A DNA stretch of 64,000 nt from Thermoactinomycetaceae bacterium (lineage in GTDB: Bacteria > Bacillota > Bacilli > Thermoactinomycetales > Thermoactinomycetaceae): contig JANWIG010000055.1 in assembly GCA_025449975.1 (NCBI GenBank), positions 1 through 64,000 of the forward strand. Direction: 5' to 3'. The notes below the pieces were generated by a model that did not search any database, was not told where the DNA came from, and saw nothing but the letters and a program-made list of their open reading frames with translations. This document shows, piece after piece, positions 29,474 through 39,490 of the stretch. Every line of letters starts with the position of its first letter. The stretch's first letter is position 1. The translations under genes were made by a program, and so were the position numbers.

Positions 29474-30619
29474 ATGTATAAAATGATTTTATTTGATGTA
29501 GATGGTGTGTTTTTAAGTGAAGAAAGATGTTTTGATACAACGGCACTAACGGTTTGGGAACTTCTCAATGCTCCGCATTTTTTAGGACTAAATCCTGAGC
29601 AGTTTACCATTCACCCTGATGACCAGACGATTCAACGGATTCGTAAAGAAGTATTCCAAGAGGATCGAATTTTAGATTGGCTCAAAACACGCGGTGTCAA
29701 CTCCAACTGGGATATGTCCTATATGATTTTTTCTTCACAACTACTTTCTTTGTTAAAAGAAGTAGCGAAAAAAGATCAAAAGCTGGTTGCCGACATTCTA
29801 CAAAATCCAATTACAAAAGAGTCTTTGGATAAACTGCGGGAGACGATAAAAGCAAAAAATATTTCCTTTACTCCCCAATTTGACGTGTTTATCTCTTTGT
29901 TTGATGAAAGTGAGAAAGTGGATAAGCATGAGTTGTTGATTTATTGGAATCGTCTAGCGAAAGAATGGTTTGATCTGGAAGTAGATCAGTTTTCCCGAAC
30001 CAGTGCGTTGTGGGCGTTAGGGCGCTTGGTCTTCCAAGAATGGTATCTCGGAGAAAAATTATTTCGAGAAGTAGAACAAAAAGAACCATTTTGCGTCGGT
30101 AAAACGGGCTTTTTAAGCCAAGAGATTCCACTTGCGGATCCGCAAGAGATCTATCGAGTGTTAAAGCAACTGCGGGATAAAGGGATTACGTTGGGGATCG
30201 GTACCGGACGCACGGAGTTAGAAACGGTTGTACCGTTGACAGAACTAGGCTTTTTCTCACTATTTGATTCCAACCGAGTAGTAAGTGCTTCGCAAGTGGT
30301 CGAGGCAGAAGAAGCTTATCCGGAATATGCTCCTCTCGGTAAACCGGAGCCATATACGTATGTCCAAGGATATTTGGGGCGTTCTGTTCCGATTGAAAAA
30401 GCTCTCGCGCAATCCTTACCGCTTGAAAATGGGTCAGAGGTGTTGATTGTTGGGGATTCGGTCGCTGATCTGATCGCTGCGCGTAAGATGGGATGTCATT
30501 TTGCAGCTACGCTGACCGGTTTAACAGGACAAGCAGCCCGAGCCAAGTTTGAAGAATTGGGAGCGGATTATATTTTGGATGATGTAACAAAGATCTTCGA
30601 AATTTCTTTACTTAAATAA
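29474..30619 (+). CDS. HAD-superfamily hydrolase with large cap insert
   Basis: 381 residues from the ATG at 29474, which follows AAGAGGG; an ATG at 29453 is also in frame. HAD motif I is FDVDGVF near the N-terminus, motif II is GIGTGRTE near 240, the motif III Lys lies in GKPEPYTY near 285, and motif IV is VGDSVADLIAARKMG near 325. About 180 residues between motifs I and II form an unusually large helical cap. Probably a phosphatase; substrate unknown. Confidence 0.8.
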   Translation: MYKMILFDVDGVFLSEERCFDTTALTVWELLNAPHFLGLNPEQFTIHPDDQTIQRIRKEVFQEDRILDWLKTRGVNSNWDMSYMIFSSQLLSLLKEVAKKDQKLVADILQNPITKESLDKLRETIKAKNISFTPQFDVFISLFDESEKVDKHELLIYWNRLAKEWFDLEVDQFSRTSALWALGRLVFQEWYLGEKLFREVEQKEPFCVGKTGFLSQEIPLADPQEIYRVLKQLRDKGITLGIGTGRTELETVVPLTELGFFSLFDSNRVVSASQVVEAEEAYPEYAPLGKPEPYTYVQGYLGRSVPIEKALAQSLPLENGSEVLIVGDSVADLIAARKMGCHFAATLTGLTGQAARAKFEELGADYILDDVTKIFEISLLK

Positions 30620-30673
30620 ATGTATTTTCTAAACGAATAAGTTGACTATGTGTAGTCTATTTAGCATAATAGG

Positions 30674-30766
30674 GGTAACTAGGTTTCCTTCGTGGAGTCT
30701 ATGTACTTTTGCACTGATCAGTGGGCGTCTAGTCCGACTCAATCAATAATAACCTAGAAGGGTTAC
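30674..30766 (+). promoter_or_regulatory. Structured 5' leader of sodA
   Basis: GTAAC and CTAGGTT at 30675-30686 can pair with AACCTAG 30751-30757 and GTTAC 30762-30766, closing a loop of about 64 nt right before the AGGAGG ribosome site at about 30769. Could stabilise the transcript or regulate translation; no known riboswitch is recognised. Confidence 0.35.
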
Positions 30767-30782
30767 ATAGGAGGTTTTTCAT

Positions 30783-31397
30783 ATGGCTAAACATGAACTG
30801 CCAGCATTGCCTTATGCTAAGGATGCCTTAGAACCACATATTGATGCTTTGACGATGGAGATTCACCATGGACGTCACCATGCGACCTATGTAAATAATC
30901 TGAACGCTGCGCTAGAAGGTCATGATGACCTAGCTGCCAAATCCATTGAAGAGTTAATTTCCAATCTAAATGAAGTACCAGAGAGCATTCGGACAGCTGT
31001 TCGCAACAATGGTGGTGGACATGCTAACCACAGCCTTTTCTGGCAAATTATGAGCCCTAATGGCGGTGGGGAGCCTACCGGCGAGTTAGCGGCAGCGATT
31101 AATGAGAAATTTGGTAGCTTTGAGAAATTTAAAGAGGCTTTCGCTGATGCTGCTGTAAAACGATTTGGTAGCGGTTGGGCATGGCTTGTCGTCCAAAACG
31201 GTCAATTAGCTGTTACCAGCACTCCGAACCAAGATAGCCCACTGATGGATGGAGCTACTCCATTGCTCGGACTCGATGTTTGGGAGCATGCTTATTATCT
31301 TAAATATCAAAACAAACGTCCCGACTATATCAAAGCGTTTTGGAATGTAGTCAATTGGGATGAAGTAAATAAACGTTACTTAGCAGCGCGGGGTTAA
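30783..31397 (+). CDS. sodA: Superoxide dismutase, Mn type
   Basis: A 204-residue cytoplasmic dismutase that converts superoxide to oxygen and hydrogen peroxide. Metal ligands are present: the His of MEIHHGRHH, the His of HANHSLFW, and Asp and His of [14 protein letters not shown] and the Gln of PNQDSPL favour manganese over iron. Start ATG 30783 lies after AGGAGG. It is monocistronic with a terminator. Confidence 0.97.
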   Translation: MAKHELPALPYAKDALEPHIDALTMEIHHGRHHATYVNNLNAALEGHDDLAAKSIEELISNLNEVPESIRTAVRNNGGGHANHSLFWQIMSPNGGGEPTGELAAAINEKFGSFEKFKEAFADAAVKRFGSGWAWLVVQNGQLAVTSTPNQDSPLMDGATPLLGLDVWEHAYYLKYQNKRPDYIKAFWNVVNWDEVNKRYLAARG

Positions 31398-31399
31398 AA

Positions 31400-31443
31400 A
31401 TAGAAAAAGCATCCACCCTAAAAAGGGAGGATGCTTTTTCTTT
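31400..31443 (+). terminator. Intrinsic terminator after sodA
   Basis: The stem AGAAAAAGCATCC / GGATGCTTTTTCT with an inner A/T-rich loop, ending in TTTTG; located directly after the stop. Confidence 0.85.
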
Positions 31444-31574
31444 TGTTGAGTCGCGCTCGATTTCTTGGCAAATTCGTTTTTAGATGCCAGTGGCAAAAAA
31501 AGTATGTTCTAATGTAACAATTTTATGGGGATAATCTTGATATGATTTTAATAAGTAGAAAAGGGGTTTTTCGA

Positions 31575-31862
31575 TTGAGCAGACGTCGTGGACGAAAGTT
31601 AATAATCCCTGAATCGCGAGAAGCGTTAAATCACTGGCAAGCGAAATGGTTACAGGAAGCGCGGGGAACCAAAGCAACGGATCCGGCGAATTTGCCTAGA
31701 GAGATTGCTCATCAGTTGCGCATTCCCTATCATCCACATGGAAACGGAGAAATGACAGCGAAAGAGGCTGGCAAAATAGGAGGAATAATTGGAGGACAAA
31801 CGGTTAAAAAATTAATTGAGATATCTTTACTTTCTTTTACTCGCAATGAGAAGAAAGGTTGA
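31575..31862 (+). CDS. Divergent alpha/beta-type small acid-soluble spore protein
   Basis: 95 residues from the TTG at 31575, which has AAGGGG 8 nt upstream; an ATG at 31542 lacks a ribosome site. It shows the two conserved SASP blocks: LIIPESREALNHWQAKWLQE, like LLVPGA..ALDQMK.EIA, and MTAKEAGKIGGIIGGQTVKK, like TS..NG.VGGE.TKRL. The N-terminus SRRRGRK resembles minor SspF-like proteins. Such proteins coat spore DNA. It is longer and more basic than the major SASPs. Confidence 0.75.
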   Translation: MSRRRGRKLIIPESREALNHWQAKWLQEARGTKATDPANLPREIAHQLRIPYHPHGNGEMTAKEAGKIGGIIGGQTVKKLIEISLLSFTRNEKKG

Positions 31863-31951
31863 GTTAAAATAAAAAAGTAACGTCTCCAATCTTATAGCAG
31901 AAGGAAGCAGAAGAATTGGGAAGAAATGTTTTTTTAAGGGGGGAACTGAAA

Positions 31952-33073
31952 ATGGAGCGAGTCTTGCTTCTTTCCATGGGGTTCGGTACAGGGCATAACA
32001 TGGTTGCTCGGACACTTGAAAAGAAATTACTCTCAAAACCCGATGTGGAAGCAAAGACCTTGGACCTGTTGCAGTTGATCCCGAGTAAATTTCATCCTGT
32101 GTTGCAGTCAGGTTATCAAGGGATGTTGACCAAATTTCCCTTTTTTTATCATTATTTATATGATTGGACTTATCAGTCCAAATTATTTCGTTATGTTTCA
32201 AGTGAAGTGATCGAAAAGATCGGTTGGACCATTCGCAAAAAGATCATCCAAATACTGGAAAAGATTGAGCCAACCAAGATCATTAGCACACATCCTTTTG
32301 CTCTATTAATGTTGCCTCCCAAATGGGATAACATACCTAGTATTGGTGTGGTGACAGATTACGAGCTACATCCGATTTGGTTTGGGCGTGAACCAGATAC
32401 CTTATGTGTCCCGAAACTCCTGCTTAGCTGCGATAAGTTAGAGAGGTTAAAATGGCAAACCGGTGTACAAATTGTTGAGACAGGTATTCCAGTCGATGAG
32501 CGATATTATTCTAAGTTGTCTCGCGAGGATGCCCGCTGTCAACTATCGCTAGATCTCAAACGTCCTGTTGTTTTAGTGATGGGCGGTGGGATGGGATTAG
32601 GTCCCTTAGAGCAATTTGTAGATGAATTCATTCCACTTGTAAATATACAATTTGTTGTATTGACTGGGAAAAATAATAATCTATATGAACGCTTACAATC
32701 TCGCTCATATGAGGAACATATACGAATAGAGCCTTACCGTTCAGACATTCCTGTTTGGATGTCGGCGGCTGATTTATTAGTTACCAAACCTGGTGGCGTT
32801 ACGATCAGTGAAGCAATTGCGAAACAGCTTCCGATGTTTCTATTTGAAGCATTTCCTGGACAAGAACAGGCAAATCAAAAATATTTGATTCATCATCATC
32901 TTGCAATAGAAACAACGCCGGAAACGATTCGAGAGCAGATCGAAGCTTTTTTTTCTTTTAAGTTAAAAAATCATTTTTTATCCCAGCATTATGGACAACT
33001 TATGTCTCCGGATGCAGTTGATCGGATTGTAGAAGTGGTCTTAAATGAACCTTCAAAAGTACAAATGTTATAA
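31952..33073 (+). CDS. Glycosyltransferase of the MGDG synthase / UgtP family
   Basis: About 373 residues from the ATG at 31952, behind AAGGGGGGA. The N-terminal donor-side domain starts LLLSMGFGTGHNMVA, the linker region contains STHPFALLMLPPKW, and the nucleotide-sugar site lies in MGGGMGLGP near 210 and TKPGGVTISEAIAKQLP near 290. Members transfer glucose or galactose to diacylglycerol, making membrane glycolipids and the lipoteichoic acid anchor. The product is inferred, not proved. Only 23 nt separate it from the next gene. Confidence 0.82.
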   Translation: MERVLLLSMGFGTGHNMVARTLEKKLLSKPDVEAKTLDLLQLIPSKFHPVLQSGYQGMLTKFPFFYHYLYDWTYQSKLFRYVSSEVIEKIGWTIRKKIIQILEKIEPTKIISTHPFALLMLPPKWDNIPSIGVVTDYELHPIWFGREPDTLCVPKLLLSCDKLERLKWQTGVQIVETGIPVDERYYSKLSREDARCQLSLDLKRPVVLVMGGGMGLGPLEQFVDEFIPLVNIQFVVLTGKNNNLYERLQSRSYEEHIRIEPYRSDIPVWMSAADLLVTKPGGVTISEAIAKQLPMFLFEAFPGQEQANQKYLIHHHLAIETTPETIREQIEAFFSFKLKNHFLSQHYGQLMSPDAVDRIVEVVLNEPSKVQML

Positions 33074-33096
33074 AAGGGAAAAAGGGGTTGCTGCGC

Positions 33097-34107
33097 TTGA
33101 AACTGGTTACGTATTCGATCCCAATCGATCAATTGCAGGTACAGGGACTACCAATGGAGTCAGAGGCGCGGTTGGGCTGGCTCAAAGATGATTTTGTTGT
33201 CGATGTGTTTCTTGCACAGAGATGGGTTAGTGAGCAAATTGAGAGGGTTTTTCCACATACTTTGCCAACTGATCTATTTTCTTTTCTCCAAAATTGGGAG
33301 GCGAATCAAGCGGTTTTGCAAGAGATTTTTATGTACCTTTCGACCAAAGATGTCTCCAAGTTACAGGTCGAAGGGGAAGAGATTGCTGTTCCTGTTAACC
33401 AGGTAATCCTGCATGCTCCTTTACGGAATCCTCGCAGTATAAGGGATTTTTATGCTTTTGAACAGCATGTAAAAACGTCTTTTGCGCGAATTGGGCGAAA
33501 GATTCCAGACGTATGGTATCAATTTCCTGTGTTTTATTATGCAAATCCACATACGATTTATCGAACAGAGGAACCGGTGACTCGACCCAAATATACGGAA
33601 CAGTTGGATTTTGAATTAGAAGTCGCTTGTATCATTGGGAAGAGAGGTAAAAATATTTTAGCCAAAGAGGCGATAGAGTATATCGCCGGTTTTTGTGTGA
33701 TGAATGATTGGAGTGCGCGAGATATTCAAATGCTCGAGATGCAAGTGGGACTAGGACCTGCCAAGGGAAAAGATTTTGCCACATCACTCGGTCCTTATCT
33801 CGTTACCTTGGATGAACTGGAAGATCGGCGGATCGGAGAACATTGGGATCTCGAGATGATGGCTCGCGTCAATGGTGTTCTGCTTTCCAAAGGTAATATG
33901 AAAGATTTATATTATAGTTTTGCGCAAATGATTGAGCGTGCTTCGATGGAGTGTGAGCTTTTACCTGGTGATATAATCGGTTCAGGGACAGTCGGATCAG
34001 GCTGTCTATTGGAATTGGGAACGGAAGTACATCGTTGGTTAAAGCCAGGAGATGTGGTTGAACTGGAAATAGAGCGGTTGGGTACTTTAAAAAATGTTGT
34101 GATTTAG
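33097..34107 (+). CDS. Fumarylacetoacetate hydrolase family protein
   Basis: About 336 residues from a TTG at 33097 that sits 9 nt after AAAGGGG; the TTG at 33088 touches the ribosome site. The C-terminal FAH fold shows the metal ligands in DFELEVACIIG and the FCVMNDWSARDIQ helix, then GPAKGKDFATSLGPYLV and PGDIIGSGTVGSG. The N-terminal domain resembles the FAH_N region. Members cleave or decarboxylate beta-diketo acids; substrate unknown. Probably co-transcribed with the glycosyltransferase. Confidence 0.85.
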   Translation: MKLVTYSIPIDQLQVQGLPMESEARLGWLKDDFVVDVFLAQRWVSEQIERVFPHTLPTDLFSFLQNWEANQAVLQEIFMYLSTKDVSKLQVEGEEIAVPVNQVILHAPLRNPRSIRDFYAFEQHVKTSFARIGRKIPDVWYQFPVFYYANPHTIYRTEEPVTRPKYTEQLDFELEVACIIGKRGKNILAKEAIEYIAGFCVMNDWSARDIQMLEMQVGLGPAKGKDFATSLGPYLVTLDELEDRRIGEHWDLEMMARVNGVLLSKGNMKDLYYSFAQMIERASMECELLPGDIIGSGTVGSGCLLELGTEVHRWLKPGDVVELEIERLGTLKNVVI

Positions 34108-34122
34108 TTTGGATACATAGTT

Positions 34123-34165
34123 TCCCTAGCAAACCCTCTTCTTTTTTAAGAGAAGGGGGTTTGTT
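34123..34165 (+). terminator. Terminator after the FAH-family gene
   Basis: The stem AAACCCTCTTCTTTT / AAGAGAAGGGGGTTT is followed by GTTTTCG. Confidence 0.8.
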
Positions 34166-34390
34166 TTCGTTTATTGAAAATAATAAGATAGAAGAGCTAA
34201 ATCATGTAAACATTGTACATACATTTATCATTTCTATGAAATCGGAAAAGCGTTTGGTTCATCTTTATGGGTGAAGGTAAGCAAGAAAACGATGAAAAGG
34301 GGAAAGAAATCTACTAATTTACGAATAATTCGCTAGTGAAAATGATAGATTCGATTTAGGAAGCTATAATAGGCGTAAGGAGTTGATTTC

Positions 34391-34876
34391 ATGGAGTATA
34401 TTTTTCGGATTGCTAAACCAGCTGATCAGCCAATCTTAGAGGAATTTTTATATTTGGCTCTCCAAGATTCCCATGGTGTTGTTAGCAATGCCGAAGAGGT
34501 TGAGCCAATGTTAAATCGTTATTTAGAAGACTGGGGCCAGCCAGGTGATCTTGGTTTTATCATTGACTCGATCGATGATGAAAGGCCAGTAGCTGCCGCG
34601 TGGTTTCGCCAGTTTTCCAAGGAGAAGCCCGGATATGGGTTTATTTCAGAAGATATTCCCGAAGTGACAGTAGCGGTCCTCCCTGAATATCGAAGATCCG
34701 GATTAGGAAGAGATTTATTGCTAAGATTGATCAATCAAGCACGTCTGGAAGGCTTTTCGGCGTTGTCTCTACCATTTGCTAAAGCGAATCCCGCCAAAAA
34801 GTTTTATGATCGTCTCGCTTTTTTACCTGTTCGTGAAGAAGAGGGAATTCAAATCTTACAACGTCAGTTGAAATAG
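34391..34876 (+). CDS. GNAT-family N-acetyltransferase
   Basis: 161 residues, a single GNAT domain. The acetyl-CoA site is VAVLPEYRRSGLGRDLLLRLINQA near 98-120, followed by the C-terminal KKFYDRLAF element. Substrate is unknown. AAGGAG precedes the ATG and a terminator follows at about 34918-34953. Confidence 0.85.
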   Translation: MEYIFRIAKPADQPILEEFLYLALQDSHGVVSNAEEVEPMLNRYLEDWGQPGDLGFIIDSIDDERPVAAAWFRQFSKEKPGYGFISEDIPEVTVAVLPEYRRSGLGRDLLLRLINQARLEGFSALSLPFAKANPAKKFYDRLAFLPVREEEGIQILQRQLK

Positions 34877-34917
34877 GCAAAACAGCCAATCGTAGGCGCC
34901 ACGGAAACATTCAAATG

Positions 34918-34953
34918 AAAATCGATTCTTCTCTTTGAAGAACCGATTTTTTG
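34918..34953 (+). terminator. Terminator after the GNAT gene
   Basis: The stem AAAATCGATTCTTC / GAAGAACCGATTTTTT with a short loop and T run. Confidence 0.8.
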
Positions 34954-35029
34954 TTTGGTTGAGAGAGTTTGTCTCCTATGATAGGATAGCTATATTCTGG
35001 ATCTGATGGATGTTAGAGGGGGAATTTGT

Positions 35030-38000
35030 TTGTCTGGACAAGAGAAGCTCCGTCGACTGTTTCATGAGGCGAATTTACCTACAGAGTGGTTAGCCACTCA
35101 TTTTCTCGGTGGTCAAATTCAAAAGGTCATGGTAAATCCCAAGCGGAATTCATGGCTCATCCATCTACGTTTGCCTAAACCTCTCCCAGCTGATATTTGG
35201 CATGAATTCCAAATTATGTTAAAAAAACATTTTCAGCCTATTTTTGTTTTTATACAGTGTTATTACGATAAAGTAGAGCATGAAATTATTTTAGAAAAGT
35301 ATAAATATCTTATCCAGAAACAAATTCAAGAAAATGTTGCCCCAGCAGCAGCCAGTTGGTTTGGACAAACCGAATGGAAAGTGGTTGATTCGCGAATTGA
35401 GATCCTATTTCCCAATGCCACTCTCCTTTCTTTTGCCAAACAACGTCAGCTAGATCGATTGGTAGCGAAATATTATAAGCAGATTGCTGGGCAGCAATTA
35501 CCTGTTCAGCTGCTATGTAAGTCGAAAGAAGAGACTGAAAAAGATCGGGAACAGTTTCAGGAGATCCGCTCACGTCAAGAGCAAGAGTTAATGGAACAAG
35601 CGTTAATTGAACAAGCGGAGTCAGCGAACAACAAAAAGGAAGAAGAGTTACCGCCTCCTGTGATGGAAAAGAAGATCGGTTATACCATTCAAGAGGAACC
35701 GGTACCAATCTCGCAAATCGTCGAAGAAGAAAAGCGAATCGTGGTGAGGGGTCAAGTATTTAAATGTGAAGTGCGTGAGCTAAAAAGCGGTAGACAATTG
35801 CTAACTTTCAATCTGACGGATTACACCAACTCGATCGCCTGCAAGATGTTTGCCCGCGATAAAGAACAAGCTGCAGTGTTTGCATTGATTCAAAATGGGG
35901 ACTGGTTGAAAGTGCGCGGTTCGGTTCAATTTGACACATTTGCGCGCGATTTGGTGCTGTTGGTCAATGATTTGGTTGAGATTGAAGCCAATGAACGGAA
36001 AGATTTGGCTCCAGAGAAAAGAATTGAGCTCCATGCCCATACAACGATGTCAGCGATGGACGGCGTTGTCGATGTCAAGGATTTGATTAAGCGAGCGGTA
36101 AAGTGGGGGCATCCAGCCATCGCGATTACGGATCATGGTGGAGTACAAGCTTTTCCGGAAGCGATCAAGGCAGCCAAAGGACAAGGGATTAAGTTGTTAT
36201 TTGGGATGGAAGCCAACATTGTCGATGATGGTGTGCCGATCGTTATGAATGCCGAAAAGCGCGAGTTGTTGTCAGATACGTATGTCGTGTTTGATGTCGA
36301 GACAACCGGTCTTTCTGCGGTTCATGATGTGATTATTGAACTAGCCGCTGTCAAAGTAAAAGAAGGCAAGATCATCGAACGCTTTTCAGAATTTGTCAAT
36401 CCGCATCGTCGTTTGTCTCACCATATTACTGAACTCACTCATATCACGGATGATATGTTAAAAGATGCGCCGGAAATCAGTGATGTGATTCCGCGCTTTC
36501 TAACCTTTATCGGTGATGCCACTTTGGTAGCGCATAATGCCCGTTTTGATATGGGATTTTTGCAGGAAGCCGTCAAACGGTTAAATCTTCCTGCTGTCGG
36601 CAATCCGGTGTTAGATACATTGGAGTTGGCGCGTTTTCTCTTTCCAACGATGAAAAACCATCGTTTAAATACCTTGGCTAATCGGCTCGGAGTTAATTTG
36701 GAGCAACACCACCGGGCGATTTATGATGCGGAAGCAACTGGGATGATCCTGTGGAAAATGATCGAAGAGGCGGTAAAGGAGAAGGAGATTCGTTATCTCG
36801 ATCAGTTAAACGATTATATCGGGGAGCGGGATCTCAGTCGTTTGCGACCGTTTCATGTGATTCTCTTGGTTAAAAATCAATTGGGGATGAAGAACTTATA
36901 TAAGTTGATTACGATGTCGCATCTTCAATACTTTTACCGCGTTCCTCGGATTCCGCGGAGCGAGTTGATTAAATATCGGGAAGGTCTCATCATCGGTTCT
37001 GCTTGTGAAAAAGGGGAACTTTTTGAGGCAGCTTTAAATAAATCGCCAACGGAAGTGGAAGAAGTAGCTCAGTTTTATGACTATCTCGAAATTCAACCCG
37101 TTGAAGTAAATATGCATCTGGTGGAAAGAGGCTTGGTAGAAAATCCTGATCGTTTGCGAAAAGCGAATCAGCTTTTGGTAGAGATTGGGGAGAAGTTAGG
37201 GAAACCGGTGGTCGCTACTTCCAATACCCATTATTTAGACGAGCATGATGCGATCTATCGTGATATTTTGGTACAGAGTGTCAATGGCTTTCGCCAGAGT
37301 AGCTCCCTGCCCAAAGCGTATTTCCGGACAACCGATGAAATGCTCGCTGAGTTCTCCTATTTGGGTGAAAAGAAGGCATATGAAGTGGTTGTCGCTGGTC
37401 CAAAACAGATTGCCGAGATGGTGGAAGAGGGAATTAAACCTTTCCCAGATGGATTATCAACCCCTGTGATTGAAGGGGCTGACCAAGAGCTGCATGATAT
37501 GTGCTATAAAAAAGCACACGATTGGTATGGAGAAAATTTACCCGAAGTGGTAGAGAAAAGGCTCGAACGGGAACTGGGTAGCATTATCAAGCATGGTTTT
37601 GCAGTTATTTACTTGATCTCCCAACGTTTGGTGACCAAGTCGCTAAACGATGGTTATCTCGTCGGCTCACGGGGCTCGGTGGGTTCTTCGTTTGTTGCCA
37701 CGATGAGTGATATTACCGAAGTCAATCCATTGCCACCTCATTGGCGCTGTCCAAACTGCAAACATAGTGAATTTATTTTGGATGGCTCTTATGATTCAGG
37801 GTTTGATTTGCCAGATAAAAAGTGTCCAGCCTGCTCAACAGAGATGATCAAAGATGGGCATGATATTCCTTTTGAGACGTTTTTAGGCTTTGAAGCAGAC
37901 AAAACGCCCGATATCGATCTAAACTTTGGCTCGGATTATCAAGCACGGGCTCATGCTTACACCGAAGAACTCTTTGGGAAGGATTATATTTATCGAGCAG

Positions 38001-39331
38001 GAACGATCTCGAAGGTGAAAGAAAAAACCGCTTATGGATTTGTCAAAAAATACGAGGAAAAAGAAAACTTGCAATTGCGGCAAGCGGAGATTGAACGTTT
38101 GGTAGCTGGCTGTACGGGAGTAAAACGGACGACGGGACAGCATCCAGGCGGCTTGATGGTTATTCCTCAGTATAGAGAAGTGTTTGACTTTACCCCTGTC
38201 CAGCACCCTGCAGAGGATGTCAAGTCGGAGACGAGGACGACCCACTTTGATTATGATGCGATCAGTGGTCGGATTCTGAAGCTGGATATTTTGGGGCACC
38301 AAGACCCGACGACGATTCGCATGTTACAAGATTTGACAGGGATCGATCCCAAGAAGATTCCGATGGATGATCCGGAAGTGATGAAAATCTTCAGCGGGAC
38401 GGAATCTTTGGGGGTTACACCTGAGGAGATCGGCGGAGTAAAAACGGGGACGCTTGGTATTCCCGAATTTGGTACACAATTTGTCCGTCAGATGTTGGAA
38501 GAAACCAAACCAAAAACTTTTTCTGAGCTGGTACGGATTTCTGGCTTATCTCATGGAACCGATGTTTGGTTGGGAAATGCCCAAGAATTGATTCGTAAAG
38601 GGATCTGTACCTTGTCGGAAGCGATCTGTACGCGTGACGATATTATGCGGTATTTGATTCTAAAAGGGGTTCCGCCTAAAGATTCGTTTAAAATCATGGA
38701 GAAAGTCCGAAAGGGAAGAGGCGTTTCGGAGGAAGAAGCCGACTTGATGAGGAAACATGGTGTTCCAGAATGGTATATTGGTTCCTGTCGTAAAATCGCT
38801 TATATGTTCCCTAAAGCGCATGCCGTCGCCTATGTGATGATGGCTGTACGGATTGCTTGGTTTAAAGTGCATTATCCGATCGCTTATTATGCTACGTATT
38901 TTTATCGGCTCATCAATGATTTTGATGCCGAAATCGTGTTGAAAGGTCCTGACTATGTTCGAAAGCTGATTCGTGAATTGACGGAAAAGGGAAATGCGCT
39001 CAGCCAGAAAGAGAAGAGTTTACTTACCGTCCTCGAATCGGTCTTGGAGTTTTATGCGCGTGGTTTTCGCTTTCAGAAAGTAGATTTGTATCGGTCCCAT
39101 GCTAAGCAGTTTGTTATCGATGGAGATAGTCTGATCCTTCCATTTGCTTCTGTAGCGGGAATTGGAGAGAATGCGGCCGTCAATATGATGGAAGCTCGCA
39201 AAGATGGCGAATTTTTATCGATTGATGATTTGCAGTCTCGGACCAAAGTTTCCAGTACCGTTATCGATATTTTAAATGGCATGGGCTGTTTGGAAGGATT
39301 GCCCCAAAGTAATCAATTGGCCTTATTTTAG
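35030..39331 (+). CDS. polC: DNA polymerase III alpha subunit, PolC type
   Basis: About 1433 residues; the replicative polymerase of Bacillota. Order: N-terminal domains 1-225, OB fold about 230-310, PHP domain from about 330 (ELHAHTTMSAMDG) interrupted by the 3'-5' exonuclease (about 415-585, FDVETTG), then the rest of PHP, a zinc-binding CPNC...CPAC near 905, and the polymerase palm with DIDLNFGSDYQ near 960. I choose the TTG at 35030, 8 nt after TAGAGGGGGA; an ATG at 35006 lies upstream of that site. Size matches the family. Confidence 0.96.
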   Translation: MSGQEKLRRLFHEANLPTEWLATHFLGGQIQKVMVNPKRNSWLIHLRLPKPLPADIWHEFQIMLKKHFQPIFVFIQCYYDKVEHEIILEKYKYLIQKQIQENVAPAAASWFGQTEWKVVDSRIEILFPNATLLSFAKQRQLDRLVAKYYKQIAGQQLPVQLLCKSKEETEKDREQFQEIRSRQEQELMEQALIEQAESANNKKEEELPPPVMEKKIGYTIQEEPVPISQIVEEEKRIVVRGQVFKCEVRELKSGRQLLTFNLTDYTNSIACKMFARDKEQAAVFALIQNGDWLKVRGSVQFDTFARDLVLLVNDLVEIEANERKDLAPEKRIELHAHTTMSAMDGVVDVKDLIKRAVKWGHPAIAITDHGGVQAFPEAIKAAKGQGIKLLFGMEANIVDDGVPIVMNAEKRELLSDTYVVFDVETTGLSAVHDVIIELAAVKVKEGKIIERFSEFVNPHRRLSHHITELTHITDDMLKDAPEISDVIPRFLTFIGDATLVAHNARFDMGFLQEAVKRLNLPAVGNPVLDTLELARFLFPTMKNHRLNTLANRLGVNLEQHHRAIYDAEATGMILWKMIEEAVKEKEIRYLDQLNDYIGERDLSRLRPFHVILLVKNQLGMKNLYKLITMSHLQYFYRVPRIPRSELIKYREGLIIGSACEKGELFEAALNKSPTEVEEVAQFYDYLEIQPVEVNMHLVERGLVENPDRLRKANQLLVEIGEKLGKPVVATSNTHYLDEHDAIYRDILVQSVNGFRQSSSLPKAYFRTTDEMLAEFSYLGEKKAYEVVVAGPKQIAEMVEEGIKPFPDGLSTPVIEGADQELHDMCYKKAHDWYGENLPEVVEKRLERELGSIIKHGFAVIYLISQRLVTKSLNDGYLVGSRGSVGSSFVATMSDITEVNPLPPHWRCPNCKHSEFILDGSYDSGFDLPDKKCPACSTEMIKDGHDIPFETFLGFEADKTPDIDLNFGSDYQARAHAYTEELFGKDYIYRAGTISKVKEKTAYGFVKKYEEKENLQLRQAEIERLVAGCTGVKRTTGQHPGGLMVIPQYREVFDFTPVQHPAEDVKSETRTTHFDYDAISGRILKLDILGHQDPTTIRMLQDLTGIDPKKIPMDDPEVMKIFSGTESLGVTPEEIGGVKTGTLGIPEFGTQFVRQMLEETKPKTFSELVRISGLSHGTDVWLGNAQELIRKGICTLSEAICTRDDIMRYLILKGVPPKDSFKIMEKVRKGRGVSEEEADLMRKHGVPEWYIGSCRKIAYMFPKAHAVAYVMMAVRIAWFKVHYPIAYYATYFYRLINDFDAEIVLKGPDYVRKLIRELTEKGNALSQKEKSLLTVLESVLEFYARGFRFQKVDLYRSHAKQFVIDGDSLILPFASVAGIGENAAVNMMEARKDGEFLSIDDLQSRTKVSSTVIDILNGMGCLEGLPQSNQLALF

Positions 39332-39351
39332 GATTGTATAGGATTGTAGCT

Positions 39352-39398
39352 AAGGGCTATTCGCAGGCGCCACCTAGTGGGGTTCCTGCGAATAGCCC
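39352..39398 (+). terminator. Intrinsic terminator after polC
   Basis: The stem GGGCTATTCGCAGG / CCTGCGAATAGCCC around a CGCCACCTAGTGGGGTT loop, followed by a T-rich stretch. Confidence 0.85.
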
Positions 39399-39458
39399 AT
39401 TTGGTTTTTGTCTCTTAAGTTCTTTAGCTATGTAGGGACGATGTTGCTCACATCAAAA

Positions 39459-39490
39459 ATGACCATTTTCCATTGGAGGAAAATGGTCAT
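39459..39490. repeat. Inverted repeat in the polC downstream region
   Basis: The arms ATGACCATTTTCC 39459-39471 and GGAAAATGGTCAT 39478-39490 are perfect, with a further direct copy GAAAATGGTC at 39498-39507. No strong T tract follows. Could be an operator or RNA hairpin. The rest of 39399-39631 holds a second small inverted pair (TTGCTCAAA / TTTGAGCAA, around 39525-39570) and no gene. Confidence 0.6.
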
